Positions 29,227 to 39,276 of a stretch of 64,000 bases of DNA are shown here, one piece after another. The translations under genes and the position numbers were made by a program. The notes under the pieces were generated by a model. That model was given only the letters and a program-made list of their open reading frames with translations, was not told where the DNA came from and did no database searches. Origin of the DNA: Picochlorum sp. 'celeri' (Eukaryota; Chlorophyta; Trebouxiophyceae); assembly GCA_010909725.1 (NCBI GenBank), contig JAACMV010000002.1, positions 1,178,001-1,242,000 on the forward strand, read 5' to 3'. Numbering within the stretch: position 1 is the first letter of the stretch; the number at the start of each line of letters is the position of its first letter.

Positions 29227-30058
29227 ATTCAGTCTTTAATAATGAAATAAAATCCTTCAAGGAAGTCAATTGAAGACACCTGCACACACAAGAATGCATG
29301 GTACCATGCCATTCCATGATACAAGATACCCTAGGCAGATTTGCTCTTGCCTCGAACCAATCGCCCCGATAGTCTGCCGGCAGTTGCTTGCTACAACAAC
29401 GCGACTCATCCGTACAGAACAAGTCCCTCCCGAATTAGGTATAGCATTATATTGAATATATCAATGGCGCGCGAGTGATGCAGACAACAAATTCCCGCCA
29501 ACCGACCCTACCACACCAAGTGAGTCCCACGCGTGCGTACCGAGAAATATTCTCTACCGAATAGCTCTGGCTATGCTACACAAAATGATACCTAAGATCC
29601 GAGTACATAGAGCTGTACCTACTACGACTACATATGAATTTCATTATCCTGTGCGTGGACTGAGTTGGATGCCAATGGGCAGTCAGCAAGATCACAAAGC
29701 ATCTCCAACACTGCCACATGAGCCCGTACAACCACGAGCTTTGACAGGCAGCACCTACCTCGACGTGCCTCGATGCACACGACCGATCGGCTGTAACGTT
29801 TTACCGTCTCATATATTAACATTGACATGCTACGCGATTTCTTCTTGTATGTAGCAGACAGGCGATATCTCCGCCTTTTTAATACATACACTAGATATTT
29901 AGCTCTGGGTCTCCCTCTGTAGTACATGTACACCTCGTAGGAAGGGCCATCTTGTTCTGTGCTCTCTTCGCCCGAAAGGAAGTCTGTGCTGCTGTCTTTG
30001 GTCCAATATCAATTGAAAGGTTGATAAATATTTGTAATTCATTCATTAGCTGGCTGCC
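29227..30058. other. Intergenic, 832 bp, no convincing gene
   Basis: Divergent spacer between the CCCH gene and bL33m. Two overlapping frames on opposite strands (29573-29854 and 29628-29933) look like chance frames. The 14-nt perfect palindrome GCATGGTACCATGC lies at 29296-29309, 70-83 bp upstream of the CCCH start. Confidence 0.55.
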
Positions 30059-30321
30059 ATGGCCAAGGGACAGAAGGCAGCAACGATACTAGTCAAACTG
30101 CTGAGCAGTGCTGGGACTGGATATTTCTAGTGCGTCTATTCTTCCCTAGAGAATACCTTCCTTTGTGTCTGTCTGTACATGATGTTTCATTCATGACGAA
30201 TGATTTTGGATGCAGTGTTGCCCGTAAAAATCCTAGGAAACTGCCTCAAAAGCTGGAGTTCATGAAGTATGATCCTCGAGTCAGGAAGCATGTGCTGTTC
30301 CGTGAGACAAAGCTGCGATAG
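30059..30321 (+). CDS. Mitochondrial-type ribosomal protein bL33
   Basis: Two exons, 30059-30129 and 30216-30321, with an 86-bp intron (donor GTGCGT); 58 residues. The product begins [20 protein letters not shown] and continues G-Y-F-Y then [25 protein letters not shown], the full bL33 pattern. It lacks the zinc-binding Cys pairs of some bL33 forms. No transit peptide is present, as in mitochondrial bL33. It lies on the same strand and about 290 bp upstream of bS16m. Confidence 0.9.
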
Positions 30322-30611
30322 TGTGCTGGGTGAATTAAAAAATAGGTTGATGCGTGTTCTATGCAGCCAAAGTCCTCCCAATGTACATTCGGAGAAGTAG
30401 TCCTCCTCGTCCTAGCGACACCATGGTGTAAATGGTCTGTAAGCTTGGATGTATGGGAGGCCTCCTGGCGAATGGAGAATACGTGAAGCATCCCACCATG
30501 TTTTTCTGATCAGACCCATTATTTAATATTTAATATGAATGTCATGAATATTCTGGCATAGTATAGTACAGAGGAACAAGGGAGGACTGATTTCCAGTGC
30601 CAAAGAGACTC

Positions 30612-31050
30612 ATGGTCGTGAGGCTTCGTTTAGCTCGTTTCGGGCGTAAGGTGGGTGGTTTGATGTCATTTAATGGTCCCCATACATGTCTCATGATAGC
30701 TTTTACTGCAGAAAATGCCGATGTATAAGATATTCGCCGCGGACGCTAGAAGCCCAAGGGATGGTCGGCATCTCGAGGTGCTGGGGTATTATGATCCGAT
30801 TCCTGAGAAGGATGGGCATAAGCATGTGGGTTTAAATATAGAGAGGATCAAATATTGGCTGTCAGTCGGGGCGCAGCCTTCAACGACTGTGGGGAGGTTG
30901 CTAAGTCAGGCAGGGGTGATTCCAAGGTCACCGATGGGTCTCGCATGCCGGGCTGTGAAGAATCCGGATAAGAGAAATAAGACCAGGCCAGATCCTGAAC
31001 AAGATGAAGAGAGTGATGAAGTGAGGGATGCCTCATCTTCTTCTGCATAG
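30612..31050 (+). CDS. Mitochondrial-type ribosomal protein bS16
   Basis: Two exons, 30612-30650 and 30712-31050, with a 61-bp intron (donor GTGGGT); 125 residues. Exon 1 gives M-V-V-R-L-R-L-A-R-F-G-R-K, exon 2 continues K-M-P-M-Y-K-I-F-A-A-D-A-R-S-P-R-D-G-R-H-L-E-V-L-G-Y-Y-D-P, the bS16 signature. The core ends near residue 90; an acidic tail of about 30 residues follows. The short start fits mitochondrial bS16, which is nuclear-encoded in plants and can be dual-targeted. Its stop is 37 bp from that of the DEAD helicase. Confidence 0.9.
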
Positions 31051-31087
31051 CTAGAACTATATTTAAACATTTAATAATAATGTCCTG

Positions 31088-32842
31088 TCATTCCTCGTCT
31101 GGAGAGAGGGCCAAAATTGTCTCGAGAGATCTTTTGGCGTCTTCAATTGTCTCTTCATCCACGCTGTCTGAAATATCCGAGACAGTGCGAGGCATTGGCG
31201 GAATGATCTCGGTTGGTTGAGGGCCACCAAGAGAGTTAAGCATCCTCTTGTACTGTTCTACTTGGTTCCGCAACAAGAGTGTGGTGATGACACCCGCATT
31301 TGATGATCCTATGCGACCCATTCTGCCAGTCATGTGGAGGTATTCGCTTTCATCTTTCGGTAAAAATGTGCTGTACACATGTGTCACAGCTGGCAGATCC
31401 AGCCCTCGTGAGGAATACGAACTGGCAATCAGCAGGCTTGTCTTGTTGTCTCGAAAAGCGTGGAGAGCCTGAATTGGCTCTGAGCCGTCTGGAAGCAACA
31501 CTGAAATTGCATGCTTTCCCCACAGGATATTTCGTAAAGGTTCCGCAAGCGCACGAGCATTCTCAGGCTCTTTCACATATACGATCCCTCGGTTGGGCTG
31601 AGAATCTATATTTTGAAGCTTTTGATCTGCCAGAACACACCGACACAAGACTCCGAGTTTATCCACTTCATGGTCCACAACAACATATGTGTGCTTCACT
31701 GTGCTGCTGAGCATACTCCTCTCACCAACGACAATGTCGATTGGATCGTCAAGCCATTTCTGTTCCCGTGCATGGGACAACAGAGAATCTGATATTGTTG
31801 CTCCACTCAGTACGACTGTTGGTCGCGCCGCCCCGCTCTGTTTATGTCTTTCTTCTTTTAAATTCGATGTAGTTTCCCGAGTTGTACATGTATGGATGAT
31901 GTAATCCATATCCTCAGGGAACAGAGTATAGCATGCATCTGCCTCATCAACACATAGACTGACGCAATGTTGGACAACCTCAACGCCACGGCCCAGAGCA
32001 GCAGCAATAAGTTTCGGTGTTCCTACCACAACGTGTGCCCCATCTAAATATCTATTGGTGACAGCCTCTTCGACCTCGTGATCCAACACCAACCCTTTCA
32101 CCTTGAGGCCCCTAGGCCCTTTAAACTGGAACATATTTCCAGGAGCTCCAGGAATCCCAGCGTTTGTCGATCCACCAAATAGAGAGTACACTTGCATTGC
32201 AATTTGTACTCCCAAATCCCTTGTTGGAGCGATGATCACAAGCTGAGGGCCCTTCAAATCATCAGGATACACATCCGGAGGATACCCCAGAAGTGATAGC
32301 AGAGGCAACAGAAATGCTAAAGTCTTGCCTGATCCGGTGGGAGCCTGAATGATGCAATCCGATCTACTCCCAATGGCAGCACAAGACCTGGATTGGATGG
32401 GTGTTGGGATCCCATACCCAAGATGCTGCACTCTGTCGACCAGCCAGTCCAGAATGCCTAGTTGAGACCAATCACCGGGCCCATCAGAACTCGCTCCAGG
32501 TAATTTGCTCAAGACGCTCTGAATAGCATCCCGAAGAGATGCTGCAGCTGTGTAATCCTCTGCATCCACAGCTTTCTTCAGTGCTGTGTGCAACTGATTC
32601 AAATCGTCTGGATAATCGCCGTCGCTTGAGACAGCCTGGCATCGCATTGATATAACACCCTCTACATTCCGCCGTGCTCCATTCAAAGCGCCACGCAGAC
32701 GTGGTCTGCAAACTATGGGGTGACTCCAGGCAACTATGGGTCGACCAACCTTCATCGTCCATAGGATGGAGCACGCAACCACCGTGTATTTACTTCTGAA
32801 TGGTGTGTTACTTGTAGCCCATGACGAGCACCAATGCGCCAT
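31088..32842 (-). CDS. Chloroplast DEAD-box helicase with UVR-like motif (RH58-like)
   Basis: 584 residues, one exon. The N-terminal 70 residues are Arg/Ser-rich and fit a transit peptide. A short helical motif, L-H-T-A-L-K-K-A-V-D-A-E-D-Y-T-A-A-A-S-L-R-D (about 83-105), resembles the UVR motif. Then come the helicase motifs: G-Y-G-I-P-T-P-I-Q (Q motif), A-P-T-G-S-G-K-T, A-P-T-R-D-L, D-E-A-D, S-G-A-T (in place of S-A-T), S-S-R-G-L-D-L and H-M-T-G-R-M-G-R (in place of H-R-x-G-R-x-x-R). This resembles plant chloroplast RH58. Motif VI deviates, so ATPase strength is uncertain. Likely role: organelle RNA or ribosome metabolism. Confidence 0.8.
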   Translation of the reverse strand: MAHWCSSWATSNTPFRSKYTVVACSILWTMKVGRPIVAWSHPIVCRPRLRGALNGARRNVEGVISMRCQAVSSDGDYPDDLNQLHTALKKAVDAEDYTAAASLRDAIQSVLSKLPGASSDGPGDWSQLGILDWLVDRVQHLGYGIPTPIQSRSCAAIGSRSDCIIQAPTGSGKTLAFLLPLLSLLGYPPDVYPDDLKGPQLVIIAPTRDLGVQIAMQVYSLFGGSTNAGIPGAPGNMFQFKGPRGLKVKGLVLDHEVEEAVTNRYLDGAHVVVGTPKLIAAALGRGVEVVQHCVSLCVDEADACYTLFPEDMDYIIHTCTTRETTSNLKEERHKQSGAARPTVVLSGATISDSLLSHAREQKWLDDPIDIVVGERSMLSSTVKHTYVVVDHEVDKLGVLCRCVLADQKLQNIDSQPNRGIVYVKEPENARALAEPLRNILWGKHAISVLLPDGSEPIQALHAFRDNKTSLLIASSYSSRGLDLPAVTHVYSTFLPKDESEYLHMTGRMGRIGSSNAGVITTLLLRNQVEQYKRMLNSLGGPQPTEIIPPMPRTVSDISDSVDEETIEDAKRSLETILALSPDEE

Positions 32843-33135
32843 TGCATACCTGCCAAGACAAAGCTTTTTAAAATTGTTTATTTAAGGTATCGCTGGCGTG
32901 TATCGTCTTCATTATCGGCCCATCTATGGTGCTGACAAGTGTTTTTTTCTTTATAATAGCACTTGATTCTCTGAGATAAACATCAGAATACCCCACGGAC
33001 CTCTGGATATCTACGAGAGAGAGAGATGACGGAGCAAATTCAAACGGAGATGGCGTGATATTCAATCTGTACGCAGAGAGTGACGTCTGATATGCAATTC
33101 TATACTTTTGAATTATTCAGTTGTTGGAGGATGAA

Positions 33136-35616
33136 ATGATGGAGAGAACTGTGACTTTTGGAAAGGGTTTTCAGGCAGGCAACGACGAGCCTGCTTTGCA
33201 ATACTCGACAGTGTTCAACATCGAGGGCCCGTCTACGTCCGGACAGGATTCTTCGGGTGATATCACGTGTTTTGTAGCTTCAGAGAAGCTGTTGGCGATA
33301 GGGAGGCTTGATGGACGCGTGGATCTCATCGATTGTGAGGGGGACACTATCAAGACGTTCAGGGAACATCATGCACCTGTCCGAGGGTTGAGCTTCGATG
33401 CAAAGTCGGAATATTTGGCAAGCTGCTGCTCCAGTGGAAAGGTTTTCATATTCTCATTGTATAGTGAGCAGGATAGTTATGTTGAAACCTACTCGGTGGG
33501 GAAAGAGTTGACCTCTATTGCCATTGATCCCAGGTATGCAAATAGGAAGACAAAGGAAGTCATCGTCGGGGACAAAAGTGGAAACGTATACTTTCTCAGT
33601 AAAGGATGGCTGGGAACATTAGAAAAGGTGTTATTCCGGGGCAAACACCCGATCAGACGCATTGCATGGTCAGGCACCATGGTGGCTTGGTCCAGTTCAA
33701 CTGGTGTGAGGGTGTATAACACGGGATCTCATCTTCCCGTGGGGACAGTTCCTCTGTCAGAATACAATGACGTATCTTTGTTGTGGGTTGCCTCGGGAAA
33801 GCTTTTCATAGGGCAAGGAAAGCAGGTATGGAGTGTAGCAAGTACTTGCATGAATGGGAGTCTGGCAACGACAGACTCTTCTGGAGATGGAGAGCGCACA
33901 TGCTTCTCAACAGATCTCGTGTTTGAATCAGATCACGGCACCGTTGAGTCGTTGGGTCAAGGAATAGAATCAATTTTTGTCCTCACCAGAGGAAGTGATT
34001 CATACACAATTCTGAAACTATGTGATGAGGCACCAGCAGAGTTCTTGCATGGAGGGGAGTTGCCATTTCCTGAAGATGTTGCCGTACATCTTTCGGGCTC
34101 AGTTGCTTCGGCGTTGAACACGTCATGTGACACCGGAGAGCCAATGTTTTTCATCCACATGCCGCAGGGGATAGTTGCTGCCAAACCCTTGGATGCAGTA
34201 TCCAGACTAGAATGGTTATGTGAGAACCATAGATTCCAAGAAGCTCTTGCTCTTACGAATTCGACGTACAGCCTTAGAATGAGGAAAAGAGATGTTGGTG
34301 AAAAATATATGTCACACTTGATAGGTAAAGGTGAGTATAAAGTTGCCGGAGTGCAAGCACCACAATTGCTGTTTGACAGCACGGATGCATGGGAGAGATG
34401 GGCAACAAAGTTTGGGCAATCAAAAAAATTACACCTGCTTGCGCCTAATCTTCCATATAAAGACGTACAATTATCCGTAGGGATCTATGAACTCGCTATA
34501 AAGTCTTGCTTTCAACAGAAAGAATATGAAATAGCTGCCCAGATCTTGGATACATGGCCGGTTGAGCTGTATGACGAGAACGCAGTGTATGCGATGGCAA
34601 AGGAGAGATTGACTAGAGATCCCGATAGCACAGGCCTTCTGCAGATATCCCGAATCCTGTGCACCAAGATGGGAATGCACCAGAAGGCAATGGAGATCAT
34701 GATGAGACTCTCTGATGTCAGCGTATTTGATTACATTCGTGATCATAAACTGTTTTGGGCTGCATCTGTAGATGCAGCAACACTCATGGAAATAGACGAA
34801 GTACGCGCAACCAAGATGTTGGTTGAGTATCATGATGAGGCTCCTCCCCTCGAAGTGATTCAATCAATGTGCAGATTCCAAGAAGGGGTCGCAAAGGCTG
34901 ACACATCGGAAGAAAATTTTGGCGCATCGCTGTCAGGGAGGGTAAAAGGACTATCAGACATCTGGTCAAAACGGCTGTACAAATACTTGGAATGGCTCCG
35001 TCGAAGGGACTCTTCTATTACAGATTTTGACACGATTTTAGTGGAGATGTGCGCCTTGTACGAACCAGAAAATATGATGACCCTCCTGCAAAGTTCAAAT
35101 TCTTATTCTCTCGACCAAGCCTTGGATGCATGCGTCAAACATGGCTTAGTGGCAGAGCAAGTATTTGTTCTCGGACGCATGGGATCAAACATTGATGCCC
35201 TGCATTTGATCGTTGAGAAGATGCAGGATGTGTCTGCTGCTGTGAGATTTGCAAATGAATGCATGGATGTCACTATTTGGGAAGAGCTGATGCATATCGC
35301 AAGCAAGAATGGGAGCTGGGCATCAGAGCTTTTGGAATTTGCTGGAGATGGAATTAACCCTGGACATTTATTGCAATCCATCTCAGAGGATATGTGTATT
35401 CCTGACCTGAAAGATAAGATCCACCTCGCTGCCCAAAGGGTACGTGAGGAGCTCTCAATGCAACAACTTTGCCAGATCAACTTGGAAGATGATTGCTCAA
35501 GGCTTCTCTTCCAATTGTATCAAAAGCTTTGCAGGTCGATTGAGATTCTTGAGTGGGCAAACGGCTCAGATACAGAGGATGAGATTCCTGTGATTTCAAT
35601 GTGGAGCAGTCATTAA
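33136..35616 (+). CDS. VPS41: HOPS complex subunit VPS41
   Basis: 826 residues from the first in-frame ATG. Residues about 35-330 hold WD40-type repeats (I-G-R-L-D-G-R-V-D-L-I-D, L-A-S-C-C-S-S-G-K-V-F-I-F, I-A-W-S-S-S-T-G-V-R-V-Y). The remainder is an alpha-solenoid, with A-L-A-L-T-N-S-T-Y, and Y-E-P-E-N-M-M-T-L-L and A-L-D-A-C-V-K-H-G-L-V-A-E-Q-V-F-V-L-G-R-M-G, typical of the clathrin-repeat region of VPS41. It tethers late endosomes to vacuoles with the HOPS complex. The C-terminal RING-H2 found in animal and plant VPS41 is absent; the protein stops soon after the solenoid. The stop is 15 bp from that of the neighbouring coiled-coil gene. A tiny out-of-frame ATG lies just upstream of the start. 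Confidence 0.88.
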   Translation: MMERTVTFGKGFQAGNDEPALQYSTVFNIEGPSTSGQDSSGDITCFVASEKLLAIGRLDGRVDLIDCEGDTIKTFREHHAPVRGLSFDAKSEYLASCCSSGKVFIFSLYSEQDSYVETYSVGKELTSIAIDPRYANRKTKEVIVGDKSGNVYFLSKGWLGTLEKVLFRGKHPIRRIAWSGTMVAWSSSTGVRVYNTGSHLPVGTVPLSEYNDVSLLWVASGKLFIGQGKQVWSVASTCMNGSLATTDSSGDGERTCFSTDLVFESDHGTVESLGQGIESIFVLTRGSDSYTILKLCDEAPAEFLHGGELPFPEDVAVHLSGSVASALNTSCDTGEPMFFIHMPQGIVAAKPLDAVSRLEWLCENHRFQEALALTNSTYSLRMRKRDVGEKYMSHLIGKGEYKVAGVQAPQLLFDSTDAWERWATKFGQSKKLHLLAPNLPYKDVQLSVGIYELAIKSCFQQKEYEIAAQILDTWPVELYDENAVYAMAKERLTRDPDSTGLLQISRILCTKMGMHQKAMEIMMRLSDVSVFDYIRDHKLFWAASVDAATLMEIDEVRATKMLVEYHDEAPPLEVIQSMCRFQEGVAKADTSEENFGASLSGRVKGLSDIWSKRLYKYLEWLRRRDSSITDFDTILVEMCALYEPENMMTLLQSSNSYSLDQALDACVKHGLVAEQVFVLGRMGSNIDALHLIVEKMQDVSAAVRFANECMDVTIWEELMHIASKNGSWASELLEFAGDGINPGHLLQSISEDMCIPDLKDKIHLAAQRVREELSMQQLCQINLEDDCSRLLFQLYQKLCRSIEILEWANGSDTEDEIPVISMWSSH

Positions 35617-35631
35617 TGTGGTTACAGTTTT

Positions 35632-37794
35632 TTATTTATTGAATACTTTCCCAAGTGCATCACCAATTTCTTTCAACAAGAAAGCTTTCGATCCTGACAT
35701 GAAGGACATCCGTTCCAACAATTGATCTTGCAGTACCTGGCATTGTCCGATTGCATCTCTCGCTGTTCCCCATGCAAGAGGTACATATTCCAAGTCAAAA
35801 GAAGGCCCGCTTTCTTCATCATCATCCTCATCTTCCGCTGGACAAATTTTGAACATAAATCCAGTCGTGGGATGGTTGTAGATGATGCCATTTCCAGATA
35901 CCTCGGCCTCCAAACCAATATGATCTAACAGCTCCCTTTCCTCTGCAGTTATCCTCGCAAAATCATCCCCGCCTTCCTGAACAGGCGGCAATTTTGCTCC
36001 TTGAATGCTACTGCGGCTGCCCGAATAAAACTCAATTTGCTTCGGTTGACCATCTGGACCCAACAAGGATCCAGGTTGCACAGACACCCTGCGATGAACC
36101 TGCGCTCTAGATTCTTTTGTACCAGGGATATCCCCTTTGCCTTGATGGCCCGAAACTGTACCATGCGTGCTGGAGGGATATCTCCCCGAAGGCCCAGCAT
36201 GAGGTATTGTGGCTTGTGGCTGCATTTCATATGACCACTCACGCTGTCCTCTGTGGAGACCCCACGTGGGCCCAGCTGCATCTACCTGACCATACGTGTA
36301 CAAGGAATTGGATGGGACACCCTCGGGCACCAAAGATCGGGCCTGCATCTTGGCAACGCCGTGAGGTGCTTGGATACCAACATCCATTCCTTGCATGGAG
36401 TCTGTTCCGACACACTTGTCAGCAGTAGTGTATATCCGTGCATATTTCTCTAAAAATGCATTCCGTTTTTGCAGCTCCGTAATACGGCTCTCTTTCTCGA
36501 GATTAGAAACACTGAGGTCGTTTACTTCGAGCTCAAGCTCACTTATGCGAGACTGTAACTCCCTTACTTTTTGATTCAACTCTGCAACCTTGTCAGTGTC
36601 CACAAGATCTGCGAGCCTCTCAGCTTCGGATTTCCAGTGCTCTGCGACCTCCGCGGCAGCTTTACCATGTTCTCTCACCTTATCATTCTGTATTTCGATG
36701 ACTTGCTCGATGTCTTCCCTGATCTTCAAATCCTTCAGGGCTGCATTTTCCTCCTCCAACTTTTTGCATAGATCCACAAGGGATGCCATGCTATCCCTCA
36801 TTTCCTGAACATGCTTGCCACTAATCTCCGGTAACTGAATCTTGTATACATCGGGTGACGTCGAGAAATCGTTGAGATACCTTTTGGTATCCAACAGGCT
36901 TGGCGATGAGCTGCCCCCATGCAGACCTTCTATTGATTTCATCAGACCAGCAATATCGAACTGATTACCGGCCTCTTTTACCTTTTTCGAGGAAGAAATA
37001 TGACCGATTTTGGCTGCGATACCACCGAGCTGATCTGCACCAGCGATTGGCGACCCTTTCCTTTTGACATTCAACTTGCTTGGCTCTGGGGAGGGTGTAT
37101 GCTCACTCACAGTCTCTTCATCCAACAAATCCACTTCATCTACCGTGCTCCTCTGATGTGCCCACGGTAATCCAGGTACTTCTCGCTTCGCCTCGGCTTT
37201 CGTCGAACCCTTTTTACTCCTTCCGCTCTTCTTCTTGGCTGGAGCAGCAGCACCTGAAATTTCTCTGGACGAGGACGGCAGATCAACTGCAGTACAATGA
37301 AAGCATAATTATTCATTTATAGGGGACACAAAATGCCGGGTTGCCAAATCAGGACATGTAGCGCAAGCGTGAGACATGCGACGAACTCCACTCGAAAGTC
37401 AACAACGGGACGTACCGATTGGAACAACAGTCAGGCCGGCATTCCTTCCGCGAGCTGGAATTCGCTTTGTATCTTTTCCTGACGTGTCATTTTTTTTCTT
37501 ATTTGTTTGCTTCCCATTGCCGGAGCCCGAACTCTTCTTCGAACCTCCCGAAGTCTTGGCGGTTGGTCTTTTGCCAACCACTGGGCTTTCTTTACCGCTA
37601 TCGGACGCATTCTCCTTATTTGGACTCCCAGCGTCCTTTTTCTTTTTCGATTGAGCTGCTTTTTTCTTTTTCTTTGGCTCTGCTGGAGGATCGTTGACGT
37701 TTGGCTGAATAGTTTTCAGCCAAGCAGGAACCATTCCCGAGCCTTTGTCACTATAGCTCACGGGAGCACGCGCTCGCATGCCCCGACCAGCCAT
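35632..37794 (-). CDS. Lys-rich coiled-coil protein with possible C-terminal RWD-like domain
   Basis: Two exons, 37794-37416 and 37286-35632, with a 129-bp intron (donor GTACGT); 677 residues. Splicing gives T-V-V-P-I-V-D-L-P-S-S. Residues 1-130 are basic and disordered (Lys, Ser, Gly-rich, K-K-K-K-K runs), a likely nuclear or chromatin-binding tail. About 270-410 is a coiled coil (L-C-K-K-L-E-E-E-N-A-A-L-K-D). The middle is disordered; the C-terminal about 110 residues are globular, with L-D-H-I-G-L-E, T-T-G-F-M-F-K-I-C, F-D-L-E-Y-V-P-L and F-L-L-K-E-I-G-D-A-L. Coiled coil plus such a domain recalls Csm1/Pcs1 (monopolin) or other RWD kinetochore proteins, but I do not recognise it with confidence. 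Confidence 0.72.
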
Positions 37795-37897
37795 TATTTA
37801 CAATAAATACAGTTTCAGAAGTTTAATGAATATTTGGAACAAAAATCGTTGGCATGACGAGAAACTCATGTACATTTTTTTGAAATGGAAAGCGCGC

Positions 37898-39151
37898 CTA
37901 TTTTTTGATTGGCAAGGAGAGAAATGAGACTGAACCTTCTTCAGAATTTTCCCCTTGGCCTGATTTCCATGCTCCGATAGCGATGGCATCCCCTCGGTCA
38001 GATGCCGAAATGGAGAGACCAAATTCGTCATTGGTGGTGAACCGGTCTTCGTCAGTAATCGTTGCCAGGTGGATCCACTCCCCCTCGACATCTTGGAAGA
38101 GGAGGACGCTACCAACATGAGATTTTTCGCCTTCTTTTGAGAGAAATGAGTGTCCCGGAGCCGAAACAAAGAGCAATTCGCCATTGGTACTGCATGACAG
38201 GCTGACACCAAAGAGCCGACCCTCCGTCCTCTGGCCATCGGGCATCTCTATTGTGTCAATAAACTCAAAGGATCCACGCTCCCCTTTTCTCTCCAATACA
38301 TACACGCACCCCTTCTTTTCATCATGCCCTGGCGAGGATATAAACATTCTGTTCCCAGACATGGCGATAGAAGTACCGAAATATTCTCGTTTTCCTAGGG
38401 GCACACCAGGCGGAGTAAGTTTCTCGCCCAATTCCCACGAGCCATTCGTGTTGTCCAATAGGTACACAATCCCTCTTCCTCCTCCACATGTAGGCGCGGC
38501 GATTGCACAATATCTTGCACGCTGCTCCATGGCAACGAATTCCCCAAACTCTCCCAATTCATTCTCCCTTCTATCGCATTCCTCCAACTCTACTCTTGCT
38601 CTCTGCATCCACACTCGTGCAGATGAATCTTTTTCAAAAATATACGCGGCACCGCATTGTTTCCCGTATTGCGGTGCCCCCACTAGCACCCAAGTAGCTG
38701 TCTCATCCATGCAGACAGAGAGCCCAAAACAGTCTCCTGGTTCCAGCCCTGTCTTGGTCGGCCTGATCGCTTGTATTTCTGTGAACACCCCTCCTGCACT
38801 TTTCTGGAACATATACACACACCCAGTGGCACCATCATATCCATAGCTGCCTACAGCAATTGTCGAGCCATCTGGCACCACGGCAACTGTCCCAAAGCTG
38901 TGGTTATCATTCTGATCAGATGCTGCAAGAACCTGTGAGAGCACTGGCTTTCCAGAGCCCTCAAAGTGGTACACATAAGCTCTCCCATTGTTGACGAATC
39001 CATCACCGCTCGCGTGCCACGCGCCGACGACGAGCAATCCGCATGTGCTCTCCATCTGAACTCTCACTCCAAACCAGGAACCAGAGCCGTGGTTTAGGCC
39101 GGGTGGCCTCAAAACAACATCAGGTTTCAATGTACCATCTCTTCGTAGCAT
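37898..39151 (-). CDS. FG-GAP repeat (integrin-alpha-like) beta-propeller protein
   Basis: 417 residues, one exon. About seven repeats carry the FG-GAP pattern: W-F-G-V-R-V...L-L-V-V-G-A, S-F-G-T-V-A-V...I-A-V-G-S-Y-G-Y-D-G, C-F-G-L-S-V...V-L-V-G-A-P, Y-F-G-T-S-I...M-F-I-S-S-P-G-H-D, L-F-G-V-S-L...L-F-V-S-A-P-G-H and E-F-G-L-S-I...I-A-I-G-A-W. Each ends in a segment like G-x-x-Y-V-Y/F. No signal peptide is seen at this start, so it may be cytosolic, or an upstream exon may be missing. Function is unknown; such proteins often bind ligands or scaffold complexes. Confidence 0.8.
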   Translation of the reverse strand: MLRRDGTLKPDVVLRPPGLNHGSGSWFGVRVQMESTCGLLVVGAWHASGDGFVNNGRAYVYHFEGSGKPVLSQVLAASDQNDNHSFGTVAVVPDGSTIAVGSYGYDGATGCVYMFQKSAGGVFTEIQAIRPTKTGLEPGDCFGLSVCMDETATWVLVGAPQYGKQCGAAYIFEKDSSARVWMQRARVELEECDRRENELGEFGEFVAMEQRARYCAIAAPTCGGGRGIVYLLDNTNGSWELGEKLTPPGVPLGKREYFGTSIAMSGNRMFISSPGHDEKKGCVYVLERKGERGSFEFIDTIEMPDGQRTEGRLFGVSLSCSTNGELLFVSAPGHSFLSKEGEKSHVGSVLLFQDVEGEWIHLATITDEDRFTTNDEFGLSISASDRGDAIAIGAWKSGQGENSEEGSVSFLSLPIKK

Positions 39152-39276
39152 ATTTATGCCTTTATTTTACATTCAAAATTACTTATTTAACTATTCCGGT
39201 CTATAGATGACTGATTCGTTTGTTTGTTAGGGTGATCACGTCGCTGACGTGGCCGGATCTGTACACATGTGTGTGT

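Noticed and set aside
29573..29933. Two opposing frames of about 100 codons
   Set aside because: They are mirror frames of the same DNA with no domains, compositional coherence or context.
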